Positions 35,910-44,232 of a stretch of DNA of 64,000 bases are shown here, in pieces. Under the pieces are notes generated by a model. It searched no databases. It saw only the letters and a program-made list of their open reading frames with translations, and was not told the origin of the DNA. The DNA is taken from contig NZ_CP104174.1 in NCBI RefSeq assembly GCF_025200925.1, positions 6,200,001 through 6,264,000 on the forward strand, written 5' to 3'. Made by a program: the position numbers and the translations under genes. Numbering within the stretch: position 1 is the stretch's first letter; each line of letters opens with the position of its first letter. Origin of the DNA: Bradyrhizobium sp. CB1015 (GTDB taxonomy: Bacteria > Pseudomonadota > Alphaproteobacteria > Rhizobiales > Xanthobacteraceae).

Positions 35910-36905
35910 ATGACTTCCATGAAATTTGCAGCTTTGGCGATGCGAATCGAGCGCTTTCCCATAGCCGGCAGCTTCACCATCAGCCGGGGCGCCAAGACCG
36001 AGGCCGTCACCGTCGTGGCGGAGGTCAGCCGGGCCGGGCTGACCGGCCGCGGCGAGTGCGTGCCCTATCCCCGCTACGGCGAGACGCCGGAGGCGACGCT
36101 GGCCGCGATCCAGGCCATGCAGGAGGCCGTCGCAAGCGGGCTGACGCGAGAGGCCCTGCAGGCCGCCATGCCATCAGGCGCGGCCCGCAACGCCCTGGAT
36201 TGCGCCCTGATCGACCTCGAGGCCAAGGCGGCCGGCTTGCGCGCCTGGAACCTGCTGGGCCGCCCGGCCCCGGGGGAGCGCACCACGGCGTACACGATCT
36301 CGTTAGGGACCCCCGAGGCCATGGCCGCGGCGACCGCCAAGGCGGCGCACCGGCCGCTGCTCAAGATCAAGCTCGGCGGCGATGGCGATGCTGAGCGCAT
36401 CGCGGCCGTGCGCAAGGCCGCCCCTGAAGCCGAGCTGATCGTCGATGCTAACGAGGCCTGGACCGAGACCAATCTGGAAGCCAATCTCGCCGCCTGCGCC
36501 GCTTCCGGCGTCACCCTGGTGGAGCAGCCGCTGCCGGCTGGCAGAGACGAAGCCTTGGCGCGGATCAGGCGTCCGCTGGCGGTCTGTGCCGACGAGAGCG
36601 TGCATGACCGCAAGTCGCTTGCGCCTTTGCGCGAACGCTACGACGCCGTGAACATCAAGCTCGACAAGACCGGCGGCCTCACCGAGGCGCTGGCCATGGC
36701 CGATGCTGCCGAGGCGCTCGGCTTCGAGATCATGATCGGCTGCATGGTCGCAACCTCGCTGTCGATGGCGCCTGCGATGCTGGTGACGCCGCAGGCGCGC
36801 TTCGTCGATCTCGACGGCCCGCTGCTGCTCGCGCGCGACCGCGACCACGGCCTGCGTTATGACGGCAGCCTGGTCTACCCGCCGGACGCTTCGCTCTGGG
36901 GCTGA
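35910..36905 (+). CDS. dgcA: L-Ala-D/L-Glu epimerase-family enzyme (N-acetyl-Glu racemase-like)
   Basis: A 331-residue enolase-superfamily protein with the MLE-subgroup racemase pattern: K-x-K in LKIKLGG (about 150), metal-ligand blocks VDANEAW, VEQPLP and CADES, second catalytic lysine in NIKLDKTGG, and IGCMVATS. Related enzymes epimerise murein-derived L-Ala-D-Glu or racemise N-acetyl-Glu (DgcA in alphaproteobacteria); the specific substrate is inferred. Its 3' end overlaps the convergent MFS gene by 31 bp. Confidence 0.82.
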   Translation: MTSMKFAALAMRIERFPIAGSFTISRGAKTEAVTVVAEVSRAGLTGRGECVPYPRYGETPEATLAAIQAMQEAVASGLTREALQAAMPSGAARNALDCALIDLEAKAAGLRAWNLLGRPAPGERTTAYTISLGTPEAMAAATAKAAHRPLLKIKLGGDGDAERIAAVRKAAPEAELIVDANEAWTETNLEANLAACAASGVTLVEQPLPAGRDEALARIRRPLAVCADESVHDRKSLAPLRERYDAVNIKLDKTGGLTEALAMADAAEALGFEIMIGCMVATSLSMAPAMLVTPQARFVDLDGPLLLARDRDHGLRYDGSLVYPPDASLWG

Positions 36906-38074
36906 GCGGTGATGAGGCGATGCCGCGCTGACCAGATCAGGAGCGCGCCACCAGCGGCCATCGCGGCCATGACGTAATAGACATCGTCGCCGATGCGGGC
37001 ATAGATCGCGCCTGAGGCGATCGAGGTCGCGGCGCCAAGCAGCCCGTTGCAGGCGGCGTAATAGCCCTGCCCGCGCGCGATCTGATGCGAAGGCACGCGT
37101 TGCACCAGCAGGTTCATGGTGCCGAGGATGGTCATGCCGAAGCTGAAGCCGTGGCCGAGCTGGGCGATCGCGAGCAGCACGAGCGGCGGCTCGCTGGCGG
37201 TGATGATCCAGCGCAGCACGGCGATCAAGCCGCCGATCGCCATCAGCGTGGACGGATGCAGCGAGAAGCGCGGCGACAGTGCGAACACGACGATCTCGGC
37301 GATTACGCCCAGCGTCCACAGCACCGCGATGGTCAGCCCACTGATGCCATGGAGCTGCCAGTTGATGGCCGAGAAGGTGTAATAGGCGACGTGGCTGCCC
37401 TGGATCAGCGCCGCCGAGACGATGACGGCCCAGAAGCCGGCATCGCGCAGCAGTGCCTTGCCGGCATGCCGCTCCGGCGTCCTCCGCCTGAGATCGTCCA
37501 GCGGTTGAAGCAGCAGGCTGGCGAGAACCGCAACGACGGCCCATGCGACGATGACCCAGATCAGGTCACGCGCGGCGATGCTGTCGACGAGATAGCCGCA
37601 GGCGAGCGAGCCGGCGGCAAAGGCCGCCGAGCCCCACAGCCGCAGCGGTCCGTAGTCGAGCCCGTAACGGGCGACGCCGCGCAGCGCATAGGCATCGGTC
37701 AACGGCATCGTCGGCGTCCACATCATGCAGGTCAGCGCGTAGATCAGGAACAGCGCCAGCGGCTGCTGCTGCAGGCCGACCGCGGTAAATCCGATCGCGG
37801 TGGCCAGCACCGACACCATCATGGCGGCGCGAATGGCCTGCCGCTTTTCGGCAAAGGCGGTCACTTGCGGCAGCGTGGTGAAGCGCGTGATCGCCGGCAG
37901 CGCGTTGATGAGCCCGATCCAGGCCGCATCGATGCCGATTGCCTTCAGCCACACCGGGAAGAACGGCAGATGCGTGCCCGAGACCGCGAAAACGGCCGAA
38001 TAGAACACGGCGAGGCTCACGGCGAATCGCCGCTTCGTCGCTGCCGCGATGGGGATTTGTAATTCGGACTGCAT
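36875..38074 (-). CDS. MFS transporter, HcaT/LacY-like
   Basis: A 399-residue major facilitator with about 12 hydrophobic helices. The opening (MQSELQIPIAAATKRRFAVSLAVFYSAVFAVSGTHLPFFPVWL, in part) and the short loops match the MFS_1-like group containing the putative 3-phenylpropionate carrier HcaT. Substrate unknown. Start 38074 is chosen because the longer open frame upstream is antisense to the next gene. The last 31 bp overlap the convergent epimerase-family gene, so the two transcripts must cross. Confidence 0.85.
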   Translation of the reverse strand: MQSELQIPIAAATKRRFAVSLAVFYSAVFAVSGTHLPFFPVWLKAIGIDAAWIGLINALPAITRFTTLPQVTAFAEKRQAIRAAMMVSVLATAIGFTAVGLQQQPLALFLIYALTCMMWTPTMPLTDAYALRGVARYGLDYGPLRLWGSAAFAAGSLACGYLVDSIAARDLIWVIVAWAVVAVLASLLLQPLDDLRRRTPERHAGKALLRDAGFWAVIVSAALIQGSHVAYYTFSAINWQLHGISGLTIAVLWTLGVIAEIVVFALSPRFSLHPSTLMAIGGLIAVLRWIITASEPPLVLLAIAQLGHGFSFGMTILGTMNLLVQRVPSHQIARGQGYYAACNGLLGAATSIASGAIYARIGDDVYYVMAAMAAGGALLIWSARHRLITAQPQSEASGG

Positions 38075-38149
38075 CAAACCAATTGCGATTCGGTCGATAT
38101 CGTGGTGATCGTTACAGTAACGCGCACTGATTTGCGCGACGAGATTGTC

Positions 38150-39556
38150 ATGGCCAACGAAGCATTCGCCCTCTCGCCCATGTCTGCCCGCGCGGCGGAG
38201 CCGAACGAGCAGGATTACGAAGCGATCCGCGAAGCCTTCATGGAGACCGCGCGCGGCCGCTGGTTCCTCGGCGAGTATGCCAAGCGCAACCGCAATGCCG
38301 ACACAAGCATGGTGCTGGATGCGGTCGCCAGAATCGAGGAAACCCTTGCGGCACAGCGGCAACCGGTCGTCGAGGACCGCCTGCCCGAAGCGCTGGTCGA
38401 GATCCGCCGCGCCATCCGCGAGGCCGAGACGATCGCACTTGCCGCGTTCGATCCCGGCGCGATCGAGGCGAGTCTCGCGCCGATCCCGCGCGGGGTGCGC
38501 ATCATCAAGGAGATCTCCTGGCGCTGGCGCGAGATCGGCGCCGACGGGCGAATCTGCGACCTCATTGATTCGCAGCTGGCCTCGATCGAGGCCGCCTGCG
38601 GGCAAATTTCCACCATCGACCCCCGCGTCGAGCTCAAGGCTGCGTTCGATCTGTTGAAGGATCGGGTCGAGCAGCTCGACGGCGGCGCAACGCCGCAGGC
38701 GGCGCCGGCTCCGGCGCAGTCCTCCGTCGAAGAAGCCTCGCCTATCGAGACGGCGCCTGCGGCGATGGCGAGCGAAGCCCCCGTGGCATTTACGGAGACG
38801 CGCGAAGAGATCGCCGCAGCTCCGGAAGTCGAAGCAACGGCCGCCGCTGAGACCTCTGCCATCGCCGAGCAGGCCGTGGACGCGGCTGCCGCACGGGAGA
38901 TCGCGGCCGACAGCCAGATCCCTGCCGAGAGCGCGGCGCTCGACAACGTCGTGCCCGATGGTGCCGAGCTCGAAGCCGTCGCGTTTGAAGAGCCGGCCGC
39001 TGAGCCGGAGGCCTTGACGGAAGCAAGCGAGGAGTTCTCGCTCGACGCCGCAGCCGAGGCCGAGGACGAAGCCATCCTCGAGGCCATCGCGATGGAGATG
39101 GCCGCGCCCGATCCCGACTTCGACGAGATCATCGCGCCGGCCGAGATCGCCGCCGCAACAATGGAGCCGGTACCGTCGGATGTCGTAGCGCCCATTGCGA
39201 CGGTGCATCCGCAGCCGGTCGCAGCCGAGCCGGTCGCAGCCATCGCCGAAGAGCCCGCCGCGGACGCGCCGATCGCGCTGGACTCGCTCGCCCGCCTCAC
39301 CGACGCCATCGCGGAAGCCGCCGCCGAGGTGATGGAGCAGCAGGCTCCGGCCATGACGGCCGCAGCATCATTCGCCGCAGCACCGGCTGCAACGCTGCCG
39401 ATGCCTTCGCCCCTGCCCGCGTCCATGCCCGACGCCTCGCTCGGCGCCACCATCCTCGCCAGCGGCATCCTGCAAAAACCGCGCGCACCAGCCAACGACC
39501 CGCTCGCCCCCATCCGCCGCATGACCCAGGCCGAGAAGATCGCGTTCTTTTCGTAA
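38150..39556 (+). CDS. Alanine/glutamate-rich protein of unknown function
   Basis: A 468-residue protein. The N-terminal ~180 residues are helical and conserved-looking (DYEAIREAFMETARGRWFLGEYAKRNRN in part, ISWRWREIGADGRICDLID). The middle (~180-390) is a long, low-complexity acidic Ala/Glu/Pro stretch, and the extreme C terminus has a short motif (DPLAPIRRMTQAEKIAFFS). The helical N terminus has some flavour of CheZ-like four-helix proteins, but I cannot support that assignment. Start 38150 is preferred to a GTG at 38102. No signal peptide. Confidence 0.72.
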   Translation: MANEAFALSPMSARAAEPNEQDYEAIREAFMETARGRWFLGEYAKRNRNADTSMVLDAVARIEETLAAQRQPVVEDRLPEALVEIRRAIREAETIALAAFDPGAIEASLAPIPRGVRIIKEISWRWREIGADGRICDLIDSQLASIEAACGQISTIDPRVELKAAFDLLKDRVEQLDGGATPQAAPAPAQSSVEEASPIETAPAAMASEAPVAFTETREEIAAAPEVEATAAAETSAIAEQAVDAAAAREIAADSQIPAESAALDNVVPDGAELEAVAFEEPAAEPEALTEASEEFSLDAAAEAEDEAILEAIAMEMAAPDPDFDEIIAPAEIAAATMEPVPSDVVAPIATVHPQPVAAEPVAAIAEEPAADAPIALDSLARLTDAIAEAAAEVMEQQAPAMTAAASFAAAPAATLPMPSPLPASMPDASLGATILASGILQKPRAPANDPLAPIRRMTQAEKIAFFS

Positions 39557-39587
39557 GGGGCGCGCGCGCTGCCCACCTATCAATTCC

Positions 39588-39650
39588 GTCATCCTGAGGC
39601 GCGAAGCTTGCGATGCGCACGCATCGTAAGCGAAGCCTCGAAGGATGAAC
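39588..39650. repeat. Dispersed palindromic repeat family H, copy 1
   Basis: TCATCCTGAGGCGCGAAGC and GCGAAGCCTCGAAGGATGA are imperfect inverted ends around an inner GCGATGCG-CAC-GCATCGT hairpin. A relative is at 56281-56330. It lies immediately upstream of a gene with an apparently damaged 5' end. Confidence 0.8.
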
Positions 39651-39708
39651 GGCCCCGATGCAGCCGGGCCGTCGCCCTTAAGAGCTGGAGCTGATCCAGC
39701 AATCGGGC

Positions 39709-39984
39709 ATGCGCGCGTTTCCGCCGCGCCTGCCTGACCAGCCGATCTTCTATCCTGTGCTGACCGAAGACTACGCCGTCAAGATCGCGCGGGACTGGAA
39801 TGTCCCGGCGAACGGATCGGGCTTCGTGACCCGTTGTGCAGTCAAGCGCAGCTTCATCGAAAAATACGATGTGCAGGAAGCGGGCGGACGCTCACATCTG
39901 GAGTACTGGATTCCGGCCGAGGACCTCGATGCGTTCAATGCCGCAATCGTCGGACCGATCGAGGTCGTCCGCAGCTTTCCCTGA
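39709..39984 (+). CDS. Small conserved protein (often labelled ADP-ribosylation/crystallin J1), probably 5'-damaged
   Basis: A 91-residue protein with the conserved MRAFPPRLPDQPIFYPVL opening of a common bacterial family of unknown function (database name is not informative), plus SGFVTRCAVKRSFIEKYDV and WIPAEDLDAFNAAIVGPIEV. Ten more family-like codons (ELELIQQSG) precede the ATG in frame and then a TAA at 39679. A one-base change at CTTAAGAG would join these to a further VALK stretch in another frame, so the native longer N terminus seems to have been lost next to a repeat. The shorter form may still be made. Confidence 0.65.
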   Translation: MRAFPPRLPDQPIFYPVLTEDYAVKIARDWNVPANGSGFVTRCAVKRSFIEKYDVQEAGGRSHLEYWIPAEDLDAFNAAIVGPIEVVRSFP

Positions 39985-39995
39985 CCGCCGCGCGA

Positions 39996-40355
39996 TCACC
40001 CGCAATTCCAGATCGGCCCGATCGGCGTGCGCGTCCAGCACGGGCCAAAGCTGCCGCCGTTGTAGCGGCCGCCGTTGAATCCGGGACGGCCGAAATAGTG
40101 CCACTCGCCGTCCCAGCGATAATATTGCGGAACCGGATCGATGTACCAATGGCGGCGTTCAGTCCGCGCGAGGCGGCGCATGGCGTCTTTCTGCTTGTAG
40201 AGCGGGATGCTGTTGCTGAGCGGCTGCCGATAGCCCGGCAAGAAACCGTAGCCCTTCCAGACCGGCTTGGGACGCTTTTGCGCGGGCTCGGCGGGCGCGA
40301 CAACAGGCAGCAGCGACAGGACGACAGCAACGAATAGACACAGAAGGCGAGACAT
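39996..40355 (-). CDS. Exported protein of unknown function
   Basis: A 119-residue protein with a signal peptide (MSRLLCLFVAVVLSLLPVVAPA) and an aromatic, Gly/Trp/Tyr-rich mature part ending in PCWTRTPIGPIWNCG. Two cysteines near the end could form a disulfide. The start at 40355 is chosen for the signal peptide. It converges on the preceding gene with an 11-bp gap. No recognised family beyond rhizobial hypothetical proteins. Confidence 0.72.
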   Translation of the reverse strand: MSRLLCLFVAVVLSLLPVVAPAEPAQKRPKPVWKGYGFLPGYRQPLSNSIPLYKQKDAMRRLARTERRHWYIDPVPQYYRWDGEWHYFGRPGFNGGRYNGGSFGPCWTRTPIGPIWNCG

Positions 40356-40486
40356 GGATCGACGATAGACGCTCGCCTGCCGGAAGACCATTCAAATTCG
40401 AGTGCTGGCAGATGGTCGCGCGGGAGCATCGCACACGATGTCGCATCCGCGTCAATCACGCGATGCGTCGATCGAATGCAGCTGCG

Positions 40487-40930
40487 CTAGCTGATCACGC
40501 CCTTCCGGATCAGGAAGCAGCCATAGCCCCTGCTGTCACCGACCTGCACGACGCCAAAGCCTGCCGCCGCCGCGCGATAAAAATCCGAACGCGAGAGCTT
40601 ACCGGGTGCAACGGCGCGGCCAACAGCGCGCTCGATCTCGGCGAGCACGGCGCGCTGCACGTCAGGCACGCGGTCGGGATCGTCGACCGGCATCATCACA
40701 CGCACCGGATCGGGATCGAAATCGTCGAGCGGATAGACCGACATGATGGCGCGGATGGCGACCTCCATCGTCATGCCCGGCAATTGGATCAGGCGTTGCG
40801 ACGAGGTGCTTCGCGCGATGTGGGTGGCGGGGTGATTGGCATCGACGAAAACGAGGTCGTCGCCATGGCCCATCGCGGCGAGCAGCCAGAGCAGGTCTGG
40901 GGTCAGGAGCGGATCGATCGATTTCAGCAT
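40487..40930 (-). CDS. RbsD/FucU-type sugar mutarotase
   Basis: A 147-residue protein of the RbsD/FucU fold: LTPDLLWLLAAMGHGDDLVFVDANHPA with the catalytic-histidine region at the N terminus, and SRSDFYRAAAAGFGVVQVGDSRGYGCFLIRKGV at the C terminus. This is closer to FucU (fucose mutarotase, 140 aa) than to RbsD. It interconverts sugar anomers. There is no fucose operon nearby. Its promoter region carries two CRP/FNR-type palindromes. Confidence 0.88.
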   Translation of the reverse strand: MLKSIDPLLTPDLLWLLAAMGHGDDLVFVDANHPATHIARSTSSQRLIQLPGMTMEVAIRAIMSVYPLDDFDPDPVRVMMPVDDPDRVPDVQRAVLAEIERAVGRAVAPGKLSRSDFYRAAAAGFGVVQVGDSRGYGCFLIRKGVIS

Positions 40931-40978
40931 GTGACGGCGGTTCCTCCCAATCGATCGGTAACCATAGCAGGTTCCGAG

Positions 40979-41020
40979 CGTGATTCAGATCACGCAGGCG
41001 GCCATGGTGATAGGGATCAC
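40979..41020. promoter_or_regulatory. Two CRP/FNR-family palindromes in a divergent promoter region
   Basis: GTGATTCAGATCAC (40980-40993) and GTGATAGGGATCAC (41007-41020) are both perfect GTGAT-N4-ATCAC palindromes, 27 bp centre to centre, between the FucU-like gene and the caspase-like gene. The spacing places them on nearly opposite helical faces. The cognate regulator is not in the window. Confidence 0.5.
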
Positions 41021-41096
41021 GGACCGCAGGGGTCGAACGCGGTCATGCTGGCTCCCAACCAATCTCGCATCGAGATGAGTGCCAGAGGAGCACGCC

Positions 41097-42914
41097 ATGT
41101 TCCGCCTAAAGCCCTTCTTCATGACAGCGAGCCTGTTGGGAAGCCTGTTCGGCTTCGCCTGCGGGCCCGTTTCCGCGCAAGTTGCCCCGGTGCAGCCCGC
41201 CCCCACCGCCCTTCAAGGTCCGGAGCAGCGGGTGGCGCTGGTGATCGGCAATGCGAACTACCGGAACGCGCCGCAGCTTGCGAACCCCGACGATGACGCG
41301 CAGTCGATGGCGCAGTTCCTCAACTCCGCCGGGTTCGAAGTGGTCGCCGCGACCGACTTGACCCAGAACGACATGCTCCGCGTCGTCCAGGACTTTTCCG
41401 CCAAGGTCGCCTCGCGCGGTCCGAACACGGTGGCGATGGTCTATTACGCCGGTCACGGCGTGCAGCTCGCCGGCGAGAACTATCTCGTTCCGGTCGATGC
41501 CAAAGTCTCCAGCCCGACCGAGCTGGTCAACAATTCGGTGCGTCTCGTCGACGTGATGTCGACGCTGGAGACGATCCCGAGCCGGATGCGCATCGTCATC
41601 CTCGATGCCTGCCGCAACAATCCGTTCCCCGAAGTCAACGACGCCGGCCGCGGCCTCGCCATCGTCGATGCGCCGAACGGCTCGATCGTCGGCTACTCGA
41701 CCGCGCCGGGCACTGAGGCGCTCGACGGCACCAACGGCCACAGCCCCTACACACAGGCCTTCCTGAACATCGCGCGCGAGCCCAACGTGCCGATCGAGCA
41801 GCTGTTCAAGCGCGTGCGTCTGCAGGTCAACCAGACCACCAGCGGCGCGCAGATCCCGTGGGAAAGCTCGTCGCTGACCTCGGACTTCACGTTCTTCGGT
41901 GACACTGCGGTTGCCGCCAACCGCGCGCCGGTGAATACGCCGGTCGTGCAGATGGCCTCCAATTTGCCGAGCCGCTCGACGCGCCAGGCCTATGACTACG
42001 TCGTGTCCGAGGGCCGTCCGGAATATTATCAGGAGTTCATCCAGATGTATCCGCACGACCCGCTGTGCGACCACATCCGCTGGCTGCTCAAGAACCTCCT
42101 GATCTCGCAGGCCTGGCACAAGGCGGTGCTCGCCAACTCGCCGCTCGCCTACAAGAGCTTTTATGACAGCTACGGCAACAGCCCCTATGCGCAGGTTGCG
42201 CTGAAGCTGCAGGCGCAGCCAAAGCAGATCCCCCTGATGCAGGCGACCAAGTTCCTGGCGCCGCAGAACATTGCCCCGACGATCAAGATCGGCAATCTCG
42301 GCCAGCCCAAATACATGCCGCTGCAGCAGGGCAATGGCGTGCAGGTGAACGGCAATCTGCCGGTCGTGCAGAAGCCGGTCGACGGCAACGTCATCGGCAA
42401 GCTCGGCAATGGCGGCCAGATCGTCACCCTGCCTGCGGGCAGCAACCAGCCGAACCAGCAGAACGGCACGCCCTCGCAGACCCCGAGCAAGATCGTCACC
42501 CTGCCCGCGCCGACCAACACGACCAATGGCAAGGTCGGCATCGGCAAGATCGTGACGCTGCCTGCAACCAACAATCCGCAGAACGGCGGCAACAATGTCG
42601 GCACGACCAACGGCTCTTCTGGCAAGACCGTGAGCGTGCCGCTGAATCCCGGCACCAAGATCGACGTGAAGCCGGTCAATGTTCAGACGCAGAACCAGCC
42701 GATCCGCATCAACAACGGCAACACCGGCATCGTGAAGCCCAACACTATCCCGGTTGGCAGAGTGCAGGTGCAGACCAACGTGCAGACGAGCCGTCCGCAG
42801 CTCAACACGGTGCCGAACCGCATGGTCAGCAGCAACACCAACTTCCGGCAGTCGATGAACCAGGCGCCCAGCATGAGCAATGGCGGCAACCGTCGCGGCG
42901 GCTTCATGCACTGA
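41097..42914 (+). CDS. Exported caspase-like (peptidase C14 p20) protein with repetitive tail
   Basis: A 605-residue protein: signal peptide (to ~27, PVSAQ), then a caspase p20 domain at ~43-250 with VALVIGNANYRNAPQL, catalytic H120 in YYAGHGVQ and C172 in LDACRNNPF. Next is a helical middle (SEGRPEYYQEFIQMYPHDPLCDHIRWLLKN) and a disordered Asn/Gln/Pro-rich tail (from ~400) with repeated KIVTLPA-type motifs. Bacterial orthocaspases cleave after basic residues; the target is unknown, and secretion would place it in the periplasm. Start 41097 has AGAGGAG upstream. Confidence 0.88.
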   Translation: MFRLKPFFMTASLLGSLFGFACGPVSAQVAPVQPAPTALQGPEQRVALVIGNANYRNAPQLANPDDDAQSMAQFLNSAGFEVVAATDLTQNDMLRVVQDFSAKVASRGPNTVAMVYYAGHGVQLAGENYLVPVDAKVSSPTELVNNSVRLVDVMSTLETIPSRMRIVILDACRNNPFPEVNDAGRGLAIVDAPNGSIVGYSTAPGTEALDGTNGHSPYTQAFLNIAREPNVPIEQLFKRVRLQVNQTTSGAQIPWESSSLTSDFTFFGDTAVAANRAPVNTPVVQMASNLPSRSTRQAYDYVVSEGRPEYYQEFIQMYPHDPLCDHIRWLLKNLLISQAWHKAVLANSPLAYKSFYDSYGNSPYAQVALKLQAQPKQIPLMQATKFLAPQNIAPTIKIGNLGQPKYMPLQQGNGVQVNGNLPVVQKPVDGNVIGKLGNGGQIVTLPAGSNQPNQQNGTPSQTPSKIVTLPAPTNTTNGKVGIGKIVTLPATNNPQNGGNNVGTTNGSSGKTVSVPLNPGTKIDVKPVNVQTQNQPIRINNGNTGIVKPNTIPVGRVQVQTNVQTSRPQLNTVPNRMVSSNTNFRQSMNQAPSMSNGGNRRGGFMH

Positions 42915-42934
42915 TTGCGGCGAGCGAGACGACA

Positions 42935-42968
42935 AAGGGGCAGAGCGGAAACGCTCTGCCCCTTCTTC
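42935..42968 (+). terminator. Strong Rho-independent terminator with GNRA loop
   Basis: A perfect 13-bp stem (42935-42947 with 42952-42964) closed by a GAAA tetraloop, followed by CTT-rich sequence, 20 bp after the caspase-like gene stop. Confidence 0.9.
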
Positions 42969-42985
42969 ATGTCGGCTATTAGACG

Positions 42986-43108
42986 TCGTCATTCCGGGAT
43001 GCGCCGTAAGGCGCAGGCCCGGAATCCATAATCCCAGGCTGTGGTTATGGATTCTCAGATGTGCAATTGCGCATCATAGCTCTCGCTCCGCGAGCCCCGG
43101 AATGCGGC
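42986..43108. repeat. Composite palindromic repeat between convergent genes
   Basis: GTCATTCCGGGATGCGCC-type left end with a GCGCC-GTAA-GGCGC hairpin, a central TGTGCAATTGCGCATCAT palindromic patch, and a CTCTCGCTCCGCGAG hairpin before CCCCGGAATG. Its outer words match the repeat at 22505-22543. Confidence 0.7.
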
Positions 43109-44091
43109 TAAGCCACCAGCTCGGCGAACAGATCCGCGTCGACATTGCCGCCTGACAGCACGATCACGACGTTCTTCCCCGTCACGTCGAGGCGTCCGGC
43201 GAGCAGCGCGGCAAGACCCACCGCGCCGCCGGGCTCCACCACGAGCTTCAGCTCGCGATAGGCGAAGGCGACGGCCGCGCCGACTTCGGTATCGGAAGCC
43301 GTGACGCCGCGCGCGAGCAGCTTGCTGTTGATCGCAAACGTCATCTCGCCGGGCATCAGGGCCATCAGCGCATCGCAGATGGTGCGGCCGGCCGGTGGAT
43401 GCGGCTCGCGATGGCCTGCGCTGAGTGAAATGCCGTGATCGTCGAAGGCCTCGGGCTCGGCGACCACGATCTCGGCTTGCGGATAGCGCGCCTTCACGGC
43501 CGTGGCGACGCCCGCGATCAGGCCGCCGCCGGAGGCCGGCGCCACCACGATGTCGGGGCTGAGGCCGAGCGTTGCCATGTCCTCGGCGATCTCGCGGCCG
43601 GCGGTGCCCTGCCCTGCGATCACGAACGGATCGTCATAGGGTTTGACCAGGGTCGCGCCGCGCTTCTCGGCGATGCCGCGCGAGATCGCCTCGCGGTCGT
43701 CCTTGTCGCGGTCGTACAGCACGACCTCGGCGCCGTAGGATTTGGTGCGCTCGCGCTTCGACAGCGGGGCGTCCGCCGGCATCACGATGGTGGCCTGCAT
43801 GTCGAGGATCTTTGCCGCCGCAGCCACGCCCTGGGCGTGGTTGCCGGAGGAGAACGCGACGACGCCGCCGGCGCGCTTGTCCTGCGGGATCGAGAACACC
43901 TTGTTGAAGGCGCCGCGGAACTTGAACGAGCCGGTGCGCTGGAGCATCTCCGGCTTCAGGAACACCTTGGCGCCGACACGCTCGTTGAGCACGGGAAAGG
44001 ACAACAGCGGGGTGCGGATGGCGTAAGGCGCGATTACGCGCGCTGCGGCATCGATGTCGGCAGGGCCGACCGGAAGGAGCTGTTCGGTCAT
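43108..44091 (-). CDS. Threonine/serine dehydratase-like PLP enzyme
   Basis: A 327-residue fold-type II PLP enzyme: Schiff-base lysine K57 in TGSFKFRGA, cofactor-ring loop FSSGNHAQG, phosphate loop SGGGLIAG, and C-terminal LSGGNVD. No C-terminal ACT-like regulatory domain, so it resembles catabolic TdcB or serine racemase rather than the anabolic 500-residue IlvA. It deaminates threonine or serine to the 2-oxo acid and ammonia; exact substrate is unproven. A family A repeat lies ~50 bp upstream of its start. Confidence 0.9.
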   Translation of the reverse strand: MTEQLLPVGPADIDAAARVIAPYAIRTPLLSFPVLNERVGAKVFLKPEMLQRTGSFKFRGAFNKVFSIPQDKRAGGVVAFSSGNHAQGVAAAAKILDMQATIVMPADAPLSKRERTKSYGAEVVLYDRDKDDREAISRGIAEKRGATLVKPYDDPFVIAGQGTAGREIAEDMATLGLSPDIVVAPASGGGLIAGVATAVKARYPQAEIVVAEPEAFDDHGISLSAGHREPHPPAGRTICDALMALMPGEMTFAINSKLLARGVTASDTEVGAAVAFAYRELKLVVEPGGAVGLAALLAGRLDVTGKNVVIVLSGGNVDADLFAELVA

Positions 44092-44138
44092 GGCGGAATG
44101 TTATCGCGGCCGATCAGGCCCGGGCAAGACACCTCCGT

Positions 44139-44194
44139 AGCGTTTTCGAGCAAAGTGGATCCCGGTTCGCGTGAAGAAAACGCGTCAAAACAAG
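44139..44194 (+). repeat. Dispersed repeat family A, copy 4
   Basis: Nearly identical to 17948-18002 (AGCGTTTTCGAG, GTGGATCCCGGTTCGCGT, GAAAACGCGTCAAAAC). It lies between the threonine dehydratase promoter and the 3' end of the glycosyltransferase gene. Confidence 0.9.
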
Positions 44195-44232
44195 AAGCTG
44201 GAGCTATTTCGATCCATCGGATCGAGATAGCT

